DNA of 64,000 nucleotides from Aspidapion aeneum. Lineage: Eukaryota > Arthropoda > Insecta > Coleoptera > Brentidae. The stretch lies in contig OY755047.1 in the NCBI GenBank assembly GCA_963576565.1, positions 9,952,931-10,016,930 on the forward strand. Direction: 5' to 3'. Positions 32,620-46,600 of the stretch are shown piece after piece. The notes under the pieces were generated by a model. It worked only from the letters and a program-made list of their open reading frames with translations, searched no databases and was not told the DNA's origin. Each line of letters begins with the position of its first letter. Position 1 is the stretch's first letter. Position numbers and translations under genes: made by a program.

Positions 32620-35600
32620 GGCGTGCTGTCTCGGTGTTACTATTAACACCAGGCCTATAAGTTTTATATCGCTATGTAGAGGGCCCCGAGATGTTTAATT
32701 CAGTGTATTATAATCTATAGTTTTAGAAAGTTAACTATTTTAAAAATATTAAAAAATGCACTTTTTGGGTACTCCATGGGTCAGGAAAATATTCACCAAA
32801 AATTTCGAAAAAACCTTTCGTTGATACTGTGCTACAAAGGAGCTAGAAGGGCCCTAATAATAACCTGAAAATATTATAGTTGTAGATGTAATAGTTTTCG
32901 AGAAAATTAAAAACAAATGTTGAAATTTTTAAAAAAATTCAAAAGTTCGTCAAAAAAAGGTAAACTTTTTTGTTATTACATTTGGATCAAAACAATTATT
33001 ATATTATAATTGCTTGTCCCTTAGCATCTAAAAAATTACCCCCAAAGTTGGTCCAAAGGTTAGTGTTTGTAAGAAATAAATAAAAGTAAAAAATGCCAAA
33101 ACTCAAAACTAAAGTGATTTTGGCGTGCTGTCTCGGTGTTACTATTAACACCAGGCCTATAAGTTTTATATCGCTATGTAGAGGGCCCCGAGATGTTTAA
33201 TTCAGTGTATTATAATCTATAGTTTTAGAAAGTTAACTATTTTAAAAATATTAAAAAATGCACTTTTTGGGTACTCCATGGGTCAGGAAAATATTCACCA
33301 AAAATTTCGAAAAAACCTTTCGTTGATACTGTGCTACAAAGGAGCTAGAAGGGCCCTAATAATAACCTGAAAATATTATAGTTGTAGATGTAATAGTTTT
33401 CGAGAAAATTAAAAACAAATGTTGAAATTTTTAAAAAAATTCAAAAGTTGGTCAAAAAAAGGTAAACTTTTTTGTTATTACATTTGGATCAAAACAATTA
33501 TTATATTATAATTGCTTGTCCCTTAGCATCTAAAAAATTACCCCCAAAGTTGGTCCAAAGGTTAGTGTTTGTAAGAAATAAATAAAAGTAAAAAATGCCA
33601 AAACTCAAAACTAAAGTGATTTTGGCGTGCTGTCTCGGTGTTACTATTAACACCAGGCCTATAAGTTTTATATCGCTATGTAGAGGGCCCCGAGATGTTT
33701 AATTCAGTGTATTATAATCTATAGTTTTAGAAAGTTAACTGTTTTAAAAATATTAAAAAATGCACTTTTTGGGTACCCCATGGGTCAGGAAAATTTTCAC
33801 CAAAAATTTCAAAAAAAACTTTTTGTTGATACTGTGCTACAAAGGAGCTAGAAGGGCCCTTATAATAACCTGAAAATATTATAGTTGTAGATGTAATAGT
33901 TTTCGAGAAAATTAAAAACAAAAGTTGAAATTTTTAAAAAAATTCAAAAGTTGGTCAAAAAAAGGTAAACTTTTTTGTTATGACATTTGGAGCAAAACAA
34001 TTATTATATTATAATTGCTTGTCCCTTAGCATCTAAAAAATTACCCCCAAAGTTGGTCCAAAGGTTAGTGGTTGTAAGAAATAAATAAAAGTAAAAAATG
34101 CCAAAACTCAAAACTAAAGTGATTTTGGCGTGCTGTCTCGGTGTTACTATTAACACCAGGCCTATAAGTTTTATATCGCTATGTAGAGGGCCCCGAGATG
34201 TTTAATTCAGTGTATTATAATCTATAGTTTTAGAAAGTTAACTATTTTAAAAATATTAAAAAATGCACTTTTTGGGTACCCCATGGGTCAGGAAAATTTT
34301 CACCAAAAATTTCGAAAAAAACTTTTTGTTGATACTGTGCTACAAAGGAGCTAGAAGAGCCCTAATAATAACCTGAAAATATTATAATTGTAGATGTAAT
34401 AGTTTTCGAGAAAATTAAAAACAAAAGTTGACATTTTTTAAAAAATTCAAAAGTTTGTCAAAAAAAGGTAAACTTTTTTGTTATTACATTTGGATCAAAA
34501 CAATTATTATATTATAATTACTTGTCCCTTAGCATCTAAAAAATTACCCCCAAAGTTGGTCCAAAGGTTAGTGTTTGTAAGAAATAAATAAAAGTAAAAA
34601 ATGCCAAAACTCAAAACTAAAGTGATTTTGGCGTGCTGTCTCGGTGTTACTATTAACACCAGGCCTATAAGTTTTATATCGCTATGTAGAGGGCCCCGAG
34701 ATGTTTAATTCAGTGTATTATAATCTATAGTTTTAGAAAGTTAACTATTTTAAAAATATTAAAAAATGCAGTTTTTGGGTACCCCATGGGCCAGGAAAAT
34801 TTTCACCAAAAATTTCGAAAAAAACTTTTTGTTGATACTGTGCTACAAAGGAGCTAGAAGAGCCCTAATAATAACCTGAAAATATTATAGTTGTAGATGT
34901 AATAGTTTTCGAGAAAATTAAAAACAAAAGTTGAAATTTTTTAAAAAATTCAAAAGTTGGTCAAAAAAAGGTAAACTTTTTTGTTATTACATTTGGATCA
35001 AAACAATTATTATATTATAATTGCTTGTCCATTAGCATCTAAAAAATCACCCCCAAAGTTGGTCCAAAGGTTAGTGTTTGTAAGAAATAAATAAAAGTAA
35101 AAAATGCCAAAACTCAAAACTAAAGTGATTTTGGCGTGCTGTCTCGGTGTTACTATTAACACCAGGCCTATAAGTTTTATATCGCTATGTAGAGGGCCCC
35201 GAGATGTTTAATTCAGTGTATTATAATCTATAGTTTTAGAAAGTTAACTATTTTAAAAATATTAAAAAATGCACTTTTTGGGTACCCCATGGGTCAGAAA
35301 AATTTTCACCAAAAATTTCGAAAAAAACTTTTCGTTGATACTGTGCTACAAAGGAGCTAGAAGGGCCCTAATAATAACCTGAAAATATTATAGTTGTAGA
35401 TGTAATAGTTTTCGAGAAAATTAAAAACAAAAGTTGAAATTTTTTAAAAAATTCAAAAGTTGGTAAAAAAAAGGTAAACTTTTTTATTATTACATTTGGA
35501 TCAAAACAATTATTATATTATAATTGCTTGTCCCTTAGCATCTAAAAAATTACCCCCAAAGTTGGTCCAAAGGTTAGTGTTTGTAAGAAATAAATAAAAG

Positions 35601-37143
35601 AAAAAAATGCCAAAACTCAAAACTAATGTGATTTTGGCGTGCTGTCTCGGTGTTACTATTAACACCAGGCCTATAAGTTTTATATCGCTATGTAGAGGGC
35701 CCCGAGATGTTTAATTCAGTGTATTATAATCTATAGTTTTAGAAAGTTAACTATTTTAAAAATATTAAAAAATGCACTTTTTGGGTACCCCATGGGTCAG
35801 AAAAATTTTCACCAAAAATTTCGAAAAAACTTTTCGTTGATACTGTGCTACAAAGGAGCTAGAAGGGCCCTAATAATAACCTGAAAATATTATAGTTGTA
35901 GATGTAATAGTTTTCGAGAAAATTAAAAACAAAAGTTGAAATTTTTTAAAAAATTCAAAAGTTGGTCAAAAAAAGGTAAACTTTTTTATTATTACATTTG
36001 GATCAAAACAATTATTATATTATAATTGCTTGTCCCTTAGCATCTAAAAAATTACCCCCAAAGTTGGTCCAAAGGTTAGTGTTTGTAAGAAATAAATAAA
36101 AGAAAAAAATGCCAAAACTCAAAACTAAAGTGATTTTGGCGTGCTGTCTCGGTGTTACTATTAACACCAGGCCTATAAGTTTTATATCGCTATGTAGAGG
36201 GCCCCGAGATGTTTAATTCAGTGTATTATAATCTATAGTTTTAGAAAGTTAACTATTTTAAAAATATTAAAAAATGCACTTTTTGGGTACCCCATGGGTC
36301 AGAAAAATTTTCACCAAAAATTTCGAAAAAAACTTTTCGTTGGTACTGTGCTACAAAGGAGCTAGAAGGGCCCTAATAATAACCTGAAAATATTATAGTT
36401 GTAGATGTAATAGTTTTCGAGAAAATTAAAAACAAAAGTTGAAATTTTTTAAAAAATTCAAAAGTTGGTCAAAAAAAGGTAAACTTTTTTGTTATGACAT
36501 TTGGAGCAAAACAATTATTATATTATAATTGCTTGTCCCTTAGCATCTAAAAAATTACCCCCAAAGTTGGTCCAAAGGTTAGTGGTTGTAAGAAATAAAT
36601 AAAAGTAAAAAATGCCAAAACTCAAAACTAAAGTGATTTTGGCGTGCTGTCTCGGTGTTACTATTAACACCAGGCCTATAAGTTTTATATTGCTATGTAG
36701 AGGGCCCCGAGATGTTTAATTCAGTGTATTATAATCTATAGTTTTAGAAAGTTAACTATTTTAAAAATATTAAAAAATGCACTTTTTGGGTACCCCATGG
36801 GTCAGGAAAATTTTCACCAAAAATTTCGAAAAAAACTTTTTGTTGATACTGTGCTACAAAGGAGCTAGAAGGGCCCTAATAATAACCTGAAAATATTATA
36901 GTTGTAGATGTAATAGTTTTCGAGAAAATTAAAAACAAAAGTTGACATTTTTTAAAAAATTCAAAAGTTTGTCAAAAAAAGGTAAACTTTTTTGTTATTA
37001 CATTTGGATCAAAACAATTATTATATTATAATTGCTTGTCCATTAGCATCTAAAAAATCACCCCCAAAGTTGGTCCAAAGGTTAGTGTTTGTAAGAAATA
37101 AATAAAAGAAAAAAATGCCAAAACTCAAAACTAAAGTGATTTT
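32620..37143. repeat. Nine-monomer higher-order unit, copy 1
   Basis: Carries the same order of diagnostic variants as the following 4,524 bp: two monomers with 'gggtactccatgg', then one with 'tttcaaaaaaaac', one with 'gcagtttttgggt', and so on. Confidence 0.85.
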
Positions 37144-40100
37144 GGCGTGCTGTCTCGGTGTTACTATTAACACCAGGCCTATAAGTTTTATATCGCTATG
37201 TAGAGGGCCCCGAGATGTTTAATTCAGTGTATTATAATCTATAGTTTTAGAAAGTTAACTATTTTAAAAATATTAAAAAATGCACTTTTTGGGTACTCCA
37301 TGGGTCAGGAAAATATTCACCAAAAATTTCGAAAAAACCTTTCGTTGATACTGTGCTACAAAGGAGCTAGAAGGGCCCTAATAATAACCTGAAAATATTA
37401 TAGTTGTAGATGTAATAGTTTTCGAGAAAATTAAAAACAAATGTTGAAATTTTTAAAAAAATTCAAAAGTTGGTCAAAAAAAGGTAAACTTTTTTGTTAT
37501 TACATTTGGATCAAAACAATTATTATATTATAATTGCTTGTCCCTTAGCATCTAAAAAATTACCCCCAAAGTTGGTCCAAAGGTTAGTGTTTGTAAGAAA
37601 TAAATAAAAGTAAAAAATGCCAAAACTCAAAACTAAAGTGATTTTGGCGTGCTGTCTCGGTGTTACTATTAACACCAGGCCTATAAGTTTTATATCGCTA
37701 TGTAGAGGGCCCCGAGATGTTTAATTCAGTGTATTATAATCTATAGTTTTAGAAAGTTAACTATTTTAAAAATATTAAAAAATGCACTTTTTGGGTACTC
37801 CATGGGTCAGGAAAATATTCACCAAAAATTTCGAAAAAACCTTTCGTTGATACTGTGCTACAAAGGAGCTAGAAGGGCCCTAATAATAACCTGAAAATAT
37901 TATAGTTGTAGATGTAATAGTTTTCGAGAAAATTAAAAACAAATGTTGAAATTTTTAAAAAAATTCAAAAGTTGGTCAAAAAAAGGTAAACTTTTTTGTT
38001 ATTACATTTGGATCAAAACAATTATTATATTATAATTGCTTGTCCCTTAGCATCTAAAAAATTACCCCCAAAGTTGGTCCAAAGGTTAGTGTTTGTAAGA
38101 AATAAATAAAAGTAAAAAATGCCAAAACTCAAAACTAAAGTGATTTTGGCGTGCTGTCTCGGTGTTACTATTAACACCAGGCCTATAAGTTTTATATCGC
38201 TATGTAGAGGGCCCCGAGATGTTTAATTCAGTGTATTATAATCTATAGTTTTAGAAAGTTAACTGTTTTAAAAATATTAAAAAATGCACTTTTTGGGTAC
38301 CCCATGGGTCAGGAAAATTTTCACCAAAAATTTCAAAAAAAACTTTTTGTTGATACTGTGCTACAAAGGAGCTAGAAGGGCCCTTATAATAACCTGAAAA
38401 TATTATAGTTGTAGATGTAATAGTTTTCGAGAAAATTAAAAACAAAAGTTGAAATTTTTAAAAAAATTCAAAAGTTGGTCAAAAAAAGGTAAACTTTTTT
38501 GTTATGACATTTGGAGCAAAACAATTATTATATTATAATTGCTTGTCCCTTAGCATCTAAAAAATTACCCCCAAAGTTGGTCCAAAGGTTAGTGGTTGTA
38601 AGAAATAAATAAAAGTAAAAAATGCCAAAACTCAAAACTAAAGTGATTTTGGCGTGCTGTCTCGGTGTTACTATTAACACCAGGCCTATAAGTTTTATAT
38701 CGCTATGTAGAGGGCCCCGAGATGTTTAATTCAGTGTATTATAATCTATAGTTTTAGAAAGTTAACTATTTTAAAAATATTAAAAAATGCACTTTTTGGG
38801 TACCCCATGGGTCAGGAAAATTTTCACCAAAAATTTCGAAAAAAACTTTTTGTTGATACTGTGCTACAAAGGAGCTAGAAGAGCCCTAATAATAACCTGA
38901 AAATATTATAATTGTAGATGTAATAGTTTTCGAGAAAATTAAAAACAAAAGTTGACATTTTTTAAAAAATTCAAAAGTTTGTCAAAAAAAGGTAAACTTT
39001 TTTGTTATTACATTTGGATCAAAACAATTATTATATTATAATTACTTGTCCCTTAGCATCTAAAAAATTACCCCCAAAGTTGGTCCAAAGGTTAGTGTTT
39101 GTAAGAAATAAATAAAAGTAAAAAATGCCAAAACTCAAAACTAAAGTGATTTTGGCGTGCTGTCTCGGTGTTACTATTAACACCAGGCCTATAAGTTTTA
39201 TATCGCTATGTAGAGGGCCCCGAGATGTTTAATTCAGTGTATTATAATCTATAGTTTTAGAAAGTTAACTATTTTAAAAATATTAAAAAATGCAGTTTTT
39301 GGGTACCCCATGGGCCAGGAAAATTTTCACCAAAAATTTCGAAAAAAACTTTTTGTTGATACTGTGCTACAAAGGAGCTAGAAGAGCCCTAATAATAACC
39401 TGAAAATATTATAGTTGTAGATGTAATAGTTTTCGAGAAAATTAAAAACAAAAGTTGAAATTTTTTAAAAAATTCAAAAGTTGGTCAAAAAAAGGTAAAC
39501 TTTTTTGTTATTACATTTGGATCAAAACAATTATTATAATATAATTGCTTGTCCATTAGCATCTAAAAAATCACCCCCAAAGTTGGTCCAAAGGTTAGTG
39601 TTTGTAAGAAATAAATAAAAGTAAAAAATGCCAAAACTCAAAACTAAAGTGATTTTGGCGTGCTGTCTCGGTGTTACTATTAACACCAGGCCTATAAGTT
39701 TTATATCGCTATGTAGAGGGCCCCGAGATGTTTAATTCAGTGTATTATAATCTATAGTTTTAGAAAGTTAACTATTTTAAAAATATTAAAAAATGCACTT
39801 TTTGGGTACCCCATGGGTCAGAAAAATTTTCACCAAAAATTTCGAAAAAAACTTTTCGTTGATACTGTGCTACAAAGGAGCTAGAAGGGCCCTAATAATA
39901 ACCTGAAAATATTATAGTTGTAGATGTAATAGTTTTCGAGAAAATTAAAAACAAAAGTTGAAATTTTTTAAAAAATTCAAAAGTTGGTAAAAAAAAGGTA
40001 AACTTTTTTATTATTACATTTGGATCAAAACAATTATTATATTATAATTGCTTGTCCCTTAGCATCTAAAAAATTACCCCCAAAGTTGGTCCAAAGGTTA

Positions 40101-41667
40101 GTGTTTGTAAGAAATAAATAAAAGAAAAAAATGCCAAAACTCAAAACTAATGTGATTTTGGCGTGCTGTCTCGGTGTTACTATTAACACCAGGCCTATAA
40201 GTTTTATATCGCTATGTAGAGGGCCCCGAGATGTTTAATTCAGTGTATTATAATCTATAGTTTTAGAAAGTTAACTATTTTAAAAATATTAAAAAATGCA
40301 CTTTTTGGGTACCCCATGGGTCAGAAAAATTTTCACCAAAAATTTCGAAAAAACTTTTCGTTGATACTGTGCTACAAAGGAGCTAGAAGGGCCCTAATAA
40401 TAACCTGAAAATATTATAGTTGTAGATGTAATAGTTTTCGAGAAAATTAAAAACAAAAGTTGAAATTTTTTAAAAAATTCAAAAGTTGGTCAAAAAAAGG
40501 TAAACTTTTTTATTATTACATTTGGATCAAAACAATTATTATATTATAATTGCTTGTCCCTTAGCATCTAAAAAATTACCCCCAAAGTTGGTCCAAAGGT
40601 TAGTGTTTGTAAGAAATAAATAAAAGAAAAAAATGCCAAAACTCAAAACTAAAGTGATTTTGGCGTGCTGTCTCGGTGTTACTATTAACACCAGGCCTAT
40701 AAGTTTTATATCGCTATGTAGAGGGCCCCGAGATGTTTAATTCAGTGTATTATAATCTATAGTTTTAGAAAGTTAACTATTTTAAAAATATTAAAAAATG
40801 CACTTTTTGGGTACCCCATGGGTCAGAAAAATTTTCACCAAAAATTTCGAAAAAAACTTTTCGTTGGTACTGTGCTACAAAGGAGCTAGAAGGGCCCTAA
40901 TAATAACCTGAAAATATTATAGTTGTAGATGTAATAGTTTTCGAGAAAATTAAAAACAAAAGTTGAAATTTTTTAAAAAATTCAAAAGTTGGTCAAAAAA
41001 AGGTAAACTTTTTTGTTATGACATTTGGAGCAAAACAATTATTATATTATAATTGCTTGTCCCTTAGCATCTAAAAAATTACCCCCAAAGTTGGTCCAAA
41101 GGTTAGTGGTTGTAAGAAATAAATAAAAGTAAAAAATGCCAAAACTCAAAACTAAAGTGATTTTGGCGTGCTGTCTCGGTGTTACTATTAACACCAGGCC
41201 TATAAGTTTTATATTGCTATGTAGAGGGCCCCGAGATGTTTAATTCAGTGTATTATAATCTATAGTTTTAGAAAGTTAACTATTTTAAAAATATTAAAAA
41301 ATGCACTTTTTGGGTACCCCATGGGTCAGGAAAATTTTCACCAAAAATTTCGAAAAAAACTTTTTGTTGATACTGTGCTACAAAGGAGCTAGAAGGGCCC
41401 TAATAATAACCTGAAAATATTATAGTTGTAGATGTAATAGTTTTCGAGAAAATTAAAAACAAAAGTTGACATTTTTTAAAAAATTCAAAAGTTTGTCAAA
41501 AAAAGGTAAACTTTTTTGTTATTACATTTGGATCAAAACAATTATTATATTATAATTGCTTGTCCATTAGCATCTAAAAAATCACCCCCAAAGTTGGTCC
41601 AAAGGTTAGTGTTTGTAAGAAATAAATAAAAGAAAAAAATGCCAAAACTCAAAACTAAAGTGATTTT
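37144..41667. repeat. Nine-monomer higher-order unit, copy 2
   Basis: Tandem duplicate of 32620-37143 at an offset of exactly 4,524 bp. By eye I found only two differences (around 32942 versus 37466, and 35015 versus 39539). The match ends at about 41668, where the next monomer has 'taccccatgggtcaga' in place of the expected 'tactcc' form. Confidence 0.85.
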
Positions 41668-43679
41668 GGCGTGCTGTCTCGGTGTTACTATTAACACCAG
41701 GCCTATAAGTTTTATATCGCTATGTAGAGGGCCCCGAGATGTTTAATTCAGTGTATTATAATCTATAGTTTTAGAAAGTTAACTATTTTAAAAATATTAA
41801 AAAATGCACTTTTTGGGTACCCCATGGGTCAGAAAAATTTTCACCAAAAATTTCGAAAAAAACTTTTCGTTGATACTGTGCTACAAAGGAGCTAGAAGGG
41901 CCCTAATAATAACCTGAAAATATTATAGTTGTAGATGTAATAGTTTTCAAGAAAATTAAAAACAAAAGTTGAAATTTTTAAAAAAATTCAAAAGTTGGTC
42001 AAAAAAAGGTAAACTTTTTTGTTATGACATTTGGAGCAAAACAATTATTATATTATAATTGCTTGTCCCTTAGCATCTAAAAAATTACCCCCAAAGTTGG
42101 TCCAAAGGTTAGTGTTTGTAAGAAATAAATAAAAGTAAAAAATGCCAAAACTCAAAACTAATGTGATTTTGGCGTGCTGTCTCGGTGTTACTATTAACAC
42201 CAGGCCTATAAGTTTTATATTGCTATGTAGAGGGCCCCGAGATGTTTAATTCAGTGTATTATAATCTATAGTTTTAGAAAGTTAACTATTTTAAAAATAT
42301 TAAAAAATGCACTTTTTGGGTACCCCATGGGTCAGAAAAATTTTCACCAAAAATTTCGAAAAAAACTTTTCGTTGATACTGTGCTACAAAGGAGCTAGAA
42401 GGGCCCTAATAATAACCTGAAAATATTATAGTTGTAGATGTAATAGTTTTCAAGAAAATTAAAAACAAAAGTTGAAATTTTTAAAAAAATTCAAAAGTTG
42501 GTCAAAAAAAGGTAAACTTTTTTGTTATGACATTTGGAGCAAAACAATTATTATATTATAATTGCTTGTCCCTTAGCATCTAAAAAATCACCCCCAAAGT
42601 TGGTCCAAAGGTTAGTGTTTGTAAGAAATAAATAAAAGAAAAAAATGCCAAAACTCAAAACTAAAGTGATTTTGGCGTGCTGTCTCGGTGTTACTATTAA
42701 CACCAGGCCTATAAGTTTTATATCGCTATGTAGAGGGCCCCGAGATGTTTAATTCAGTGTATTATAATCTATAGTTTTAGAAAGTTAACTATTTTAAAAA
42801 TATTAAAAAATGCACTTTTTGGGTACCCCATGGGTCAGAAAAATTTTCACCAAAAATTTCGAAAAAAACTTTTCGTTGATACTGTGCTACAAAGGAGCTA
42901 GAAGGGCCCTAATAATAACCTGAAAATATTATAGTTGTAGATGTAATAGTTTTCAAGAAAATTAAAAACAAAAGTTGAAATTTTTAAAAAAATTCAAAAG
43001 TTGGTCAAAAAAAGGTAAACTTTTTTGTTATGACATTTGGAGCAAAACAATTATTATATTATAATTGCTTGTCCCTTAGCATCTAAAAAATTACCCCCAA
43101 AGTTGGTCCAAAGGTTAGTGTTTGTAAGAAATAAATAAAAGTAAAAAATGCCAAAACTCAAAACTAATGTGATTTTGGCGTGCTGTCTCGGTGTTACTAT
43201 TAACACCAGGCCTATAAGTTTTATATTGCTATGTAGAGGGCCCCGAGATGTTTAATTCAGTGTATTATAATCTATAGTTTTAGAAAGTTAACTATTTTAA
43301 AAATATTAAAAAATGCACTTTTTGGGTACCCCATGGGTCAGAAAAATTTTCACCAAAAATTTCGAAAAAAACTTTTTGTTGATACTGTGCTACAAAGGAG
43401 CTAGAAGGGCCCTAATAATAACCTGAAAATATTATAGTTGTAGATGTAATAGTTTTCGAGAAAATTAAAAACAAAAGTTGAAATTTTTTAAAAAATTCAA
43501 AAGTTTGTCAAAAAAAGGTAAACTTTTTTGTTATTACATTTGGATCAAAACAATTATTATATTATAATTACTTGTCCCTTAGCATCTAAAAAATTACCCC
43601 CAAAGTTGGTCCAAAGGTTAGTGTTTGTAAGAAATAAATAAAAGAAAAAAATGCCAAAACTCAAAACTAAAGTGATTTT
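41668..43679. repeat. Two-monomer local duplication within the satellite
   Basis: Monomers starting at 41668 and 42674 share 'ttttcaagaaaatt' and 'ctaatgtgattttgg'; 42171 and 43177 are partners in part. The unit is about 1,006 bp. Confidence 0.6.
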
Positions 43680-46600
43680 GGCGTGCTGTCTCGGTGTTAC
43701 TATTAACACCAGGCCTATAAGTTTTATATTGCTATGTAGAGGGCCCCGAGATGTTTAATTCAGTGTATTATAATCTATAGTTTTAGAAAGTTAACTATTT
43801 TAAAAATATTAAAAAATGCACTTTTTGGGTACCCCATGGGTCAGGAAAATTTTCACCAAAAATTTCGAAAAAAACTTTTTGTTGATACTGTGCTACAAAG
43901 GAGCTAGAAGGGCCCTAATAATAACCTGAAAATATTATAGTTGTAGATGTAATAGTTTTCGAGAAAATTAAAAACAAAAGTTGACATTTTTTAAAAAATT
44001 CAAAAGTTTGTCAAAAAAAGGTAAACTTTTTTGTTATTACATTTGGATCAAAACAATTATTATATTATAATTACTTGTCCCTTAGCATCTAAAAAATTAC
44101 CCCCAAAGTTGGTCCAAAGGTTAGTGTTTGTAAGAAATAAATAAAAGTAAAAAATGCCAAAACTCAAAACTAAAGTGATTTTGGCGTGCTGTCTCGGTGT
44201 TACTATTAACACCAGGCCTATAAGTTTTATATCGCTATGTAGAGGGCCCCGAGATGTTTAATTCAGTGTATTATAATCTATAGTTTTAGAAAGTTAACTA
44301 TTTTAAAAATATTAAAAAATGCAGTTTTTGGGTACCCCATGGGCCAGGAAAATTTTCACCAAAAATTTCGAAAAAAACTTTTTGTTGATACTGTGCTACA
44401 AAGGAGCTAGAAGAGCCCTAATAATAACCTGAAAATATTATAGTTGTAGATGTAATAGTTTTCGAGAAAATTAAAAACAAAAGTTGAAATTTTTTAAAAA
44501 ATTCAAAAGTTGGTCAAAAAAAGGTAAACTTTTTTGTTATTACATTTGGATCAAAACAATTATTATATTATAATTGCTTGTCCATTAGCATCTAAAAAAT
44601 CACCCCCAAAGTTGGTCCAAAGGTTAGTGGTTGTAAGAAATAAATAAAAGTAAAAAATGCCAAAACTCAAAACTAAAGTGATTTTGGCGTGCTGTCTCGG
44701 TGTTACTATTAACACCAGGCCTATAAGTTTTATATTGCTATGTAGAGGGCCCCGAGATGTTTAATTCAGTGTATTATAATCTATAGTTTTAGAAAGTTAA
44801 CTATTTTAAAAATATTAAAAAATGCACTTTTTGGGTACCCCATGGGTCAGAAAAATTTTCACCAAAAATTTCGAAAAAAACTTTTCGTTGATACTGTGCT
44901 ACAAAGGAGCTAGAAGGGCCCTAATAATAACCTGAAAATATTATAGTTGTAGATGTAATAGTTTTCAAGAAAATTTAAAACAAAAGTTGAAATTTTTAAA
45001 AAAATTCAAAAGTTGGTCAAAAAAAGGTAAACTTTTTTGTTATTACATTTGGATCAAAACAATTATTATATTATAATTGCTTGTCCATTAGCATCTAAAA
45101 AATTACCCCCAAAGTTGGTCCAAAGGTTAGTGTTTGTAAGAAATAAATAAAAGTAAAAAATGCCAAAACTCAAAACTAAAGTGATTTTGGCGTGCTGTCT
45201 CGGTGTTACTATTAACACCAGGCCTATAAGTTTTATATCGCTATGTAGAGGGCCCCGAGATGTTTAATTCAGTGTATTATAATCTATAGTTTTAGAAAGT
45301 TAACTATTTTAAAAATATTAAAAAATGCACTTTTTGGGTACCCCATGGGTCAGAAAAATTTTCACCAAAAATTTCGAAAAAAACTTTTCGTTGATACTGT
45401 GCTACAAAGGAGCTAGAAGGGCCCTAATAATAACCTGAAAATATTATAGTTGTAGATGTAATAGTTTTCGAGAAAATTAAAAACAAAAGTTGAAATTTTT
45501 TAAAAAATTCAAAAGTTGGTCAAAAAAAGGTAAACTTTTTTATTATTACATTTGGATCAAAACAATTATTATATTATAATTGCTTGTCCCTTAGCATCTA
45601 AAAAATTACCCCCAAAGTTGGTCCAAAGGTTAGTGTTTGTAAGAAATAAATAAAAGAAAAAAATGCCAAAACTCAAAACTAAAGTGATTTTGGCGTGCTG
45701 TCTCGGTGTTACTATTAACACCAGGCCTATAAGTTTTATATCGCTATGTAGAGGGCCCCGAGATGTTTAATTCAGTGTATTATAATCTATAGTTTTGGAA
45801 AGTTAACTATTTTAAAAATATTAAAAAATGCACTTTTTGGGTACCCCATAGGTCAGGAAAATTTTCACCAAAAATTTCGAAAAAAACTTTTTGTTGATAC
45901 TGTGCTACAAAGGAGCTAGAAGGGCCCTTATAATAACCTGAAAATATTATAGTTGTAGATGTAATAGTTTTCGAGAAAATTAAAAACAAAAGTTGAAATT
46001 TTTAAAAAAATTCAAAAGTTGGTCAAAAAAAGGTAAACTTTTTTGTTATGACATTTGGAGCAAAACAATTATTATATTATAATTGCTTGTCCCTTAGCAT
46101 CTAAAAAATTACCCCCAAAGTTGGTCCAAAGGTTAGTGGTTGTAAGAAATAAATAAAAGTAAAAAATGCCAAAACTCAAAACTAAAGTGATTTTGGCGTG
46201 CTGTCTCGGTGTTACTATTAACACCAGGCCTATAAGTTTTATATTGCTATGTAGAGGGCCCCGAGATGTTTAATTCAGTGTATTATAATCTATAGTTTTA
46301 GAAAGTTAACTATTTTAAAAATATTAAAAAATGCACTTTTTGGGTACCCCATGGGTCAGGAAAATTTTCACCAAAAATTTCGAAAAAAACTTTTTGTTGA
46401 TACTGTGCTACAAAGGAGCTAGAAGGGCCCTAATAATAACCTGAAAATATTATAGTTGTAGATGTAATAGTTTTCGAGAAAATTAAAAACAAAAGTTGAC
46501 ATTTTTTAAAAAATTCAAAAGTTTGTCAAAAAAAGGTAAACTTTTTTGTTATTACATTTGGATCAAAACAATTATTATATTATAATTACTTGTCCCTTAG

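Noticed and set aside
33727..33921. Repeated minus-strand 60-64-codon frames in the satellite (also 38251 and 45807)
   Set aside because: They recur only because the 502-bp monomer recurs; other monomers break the frame and there is no start or splice context.
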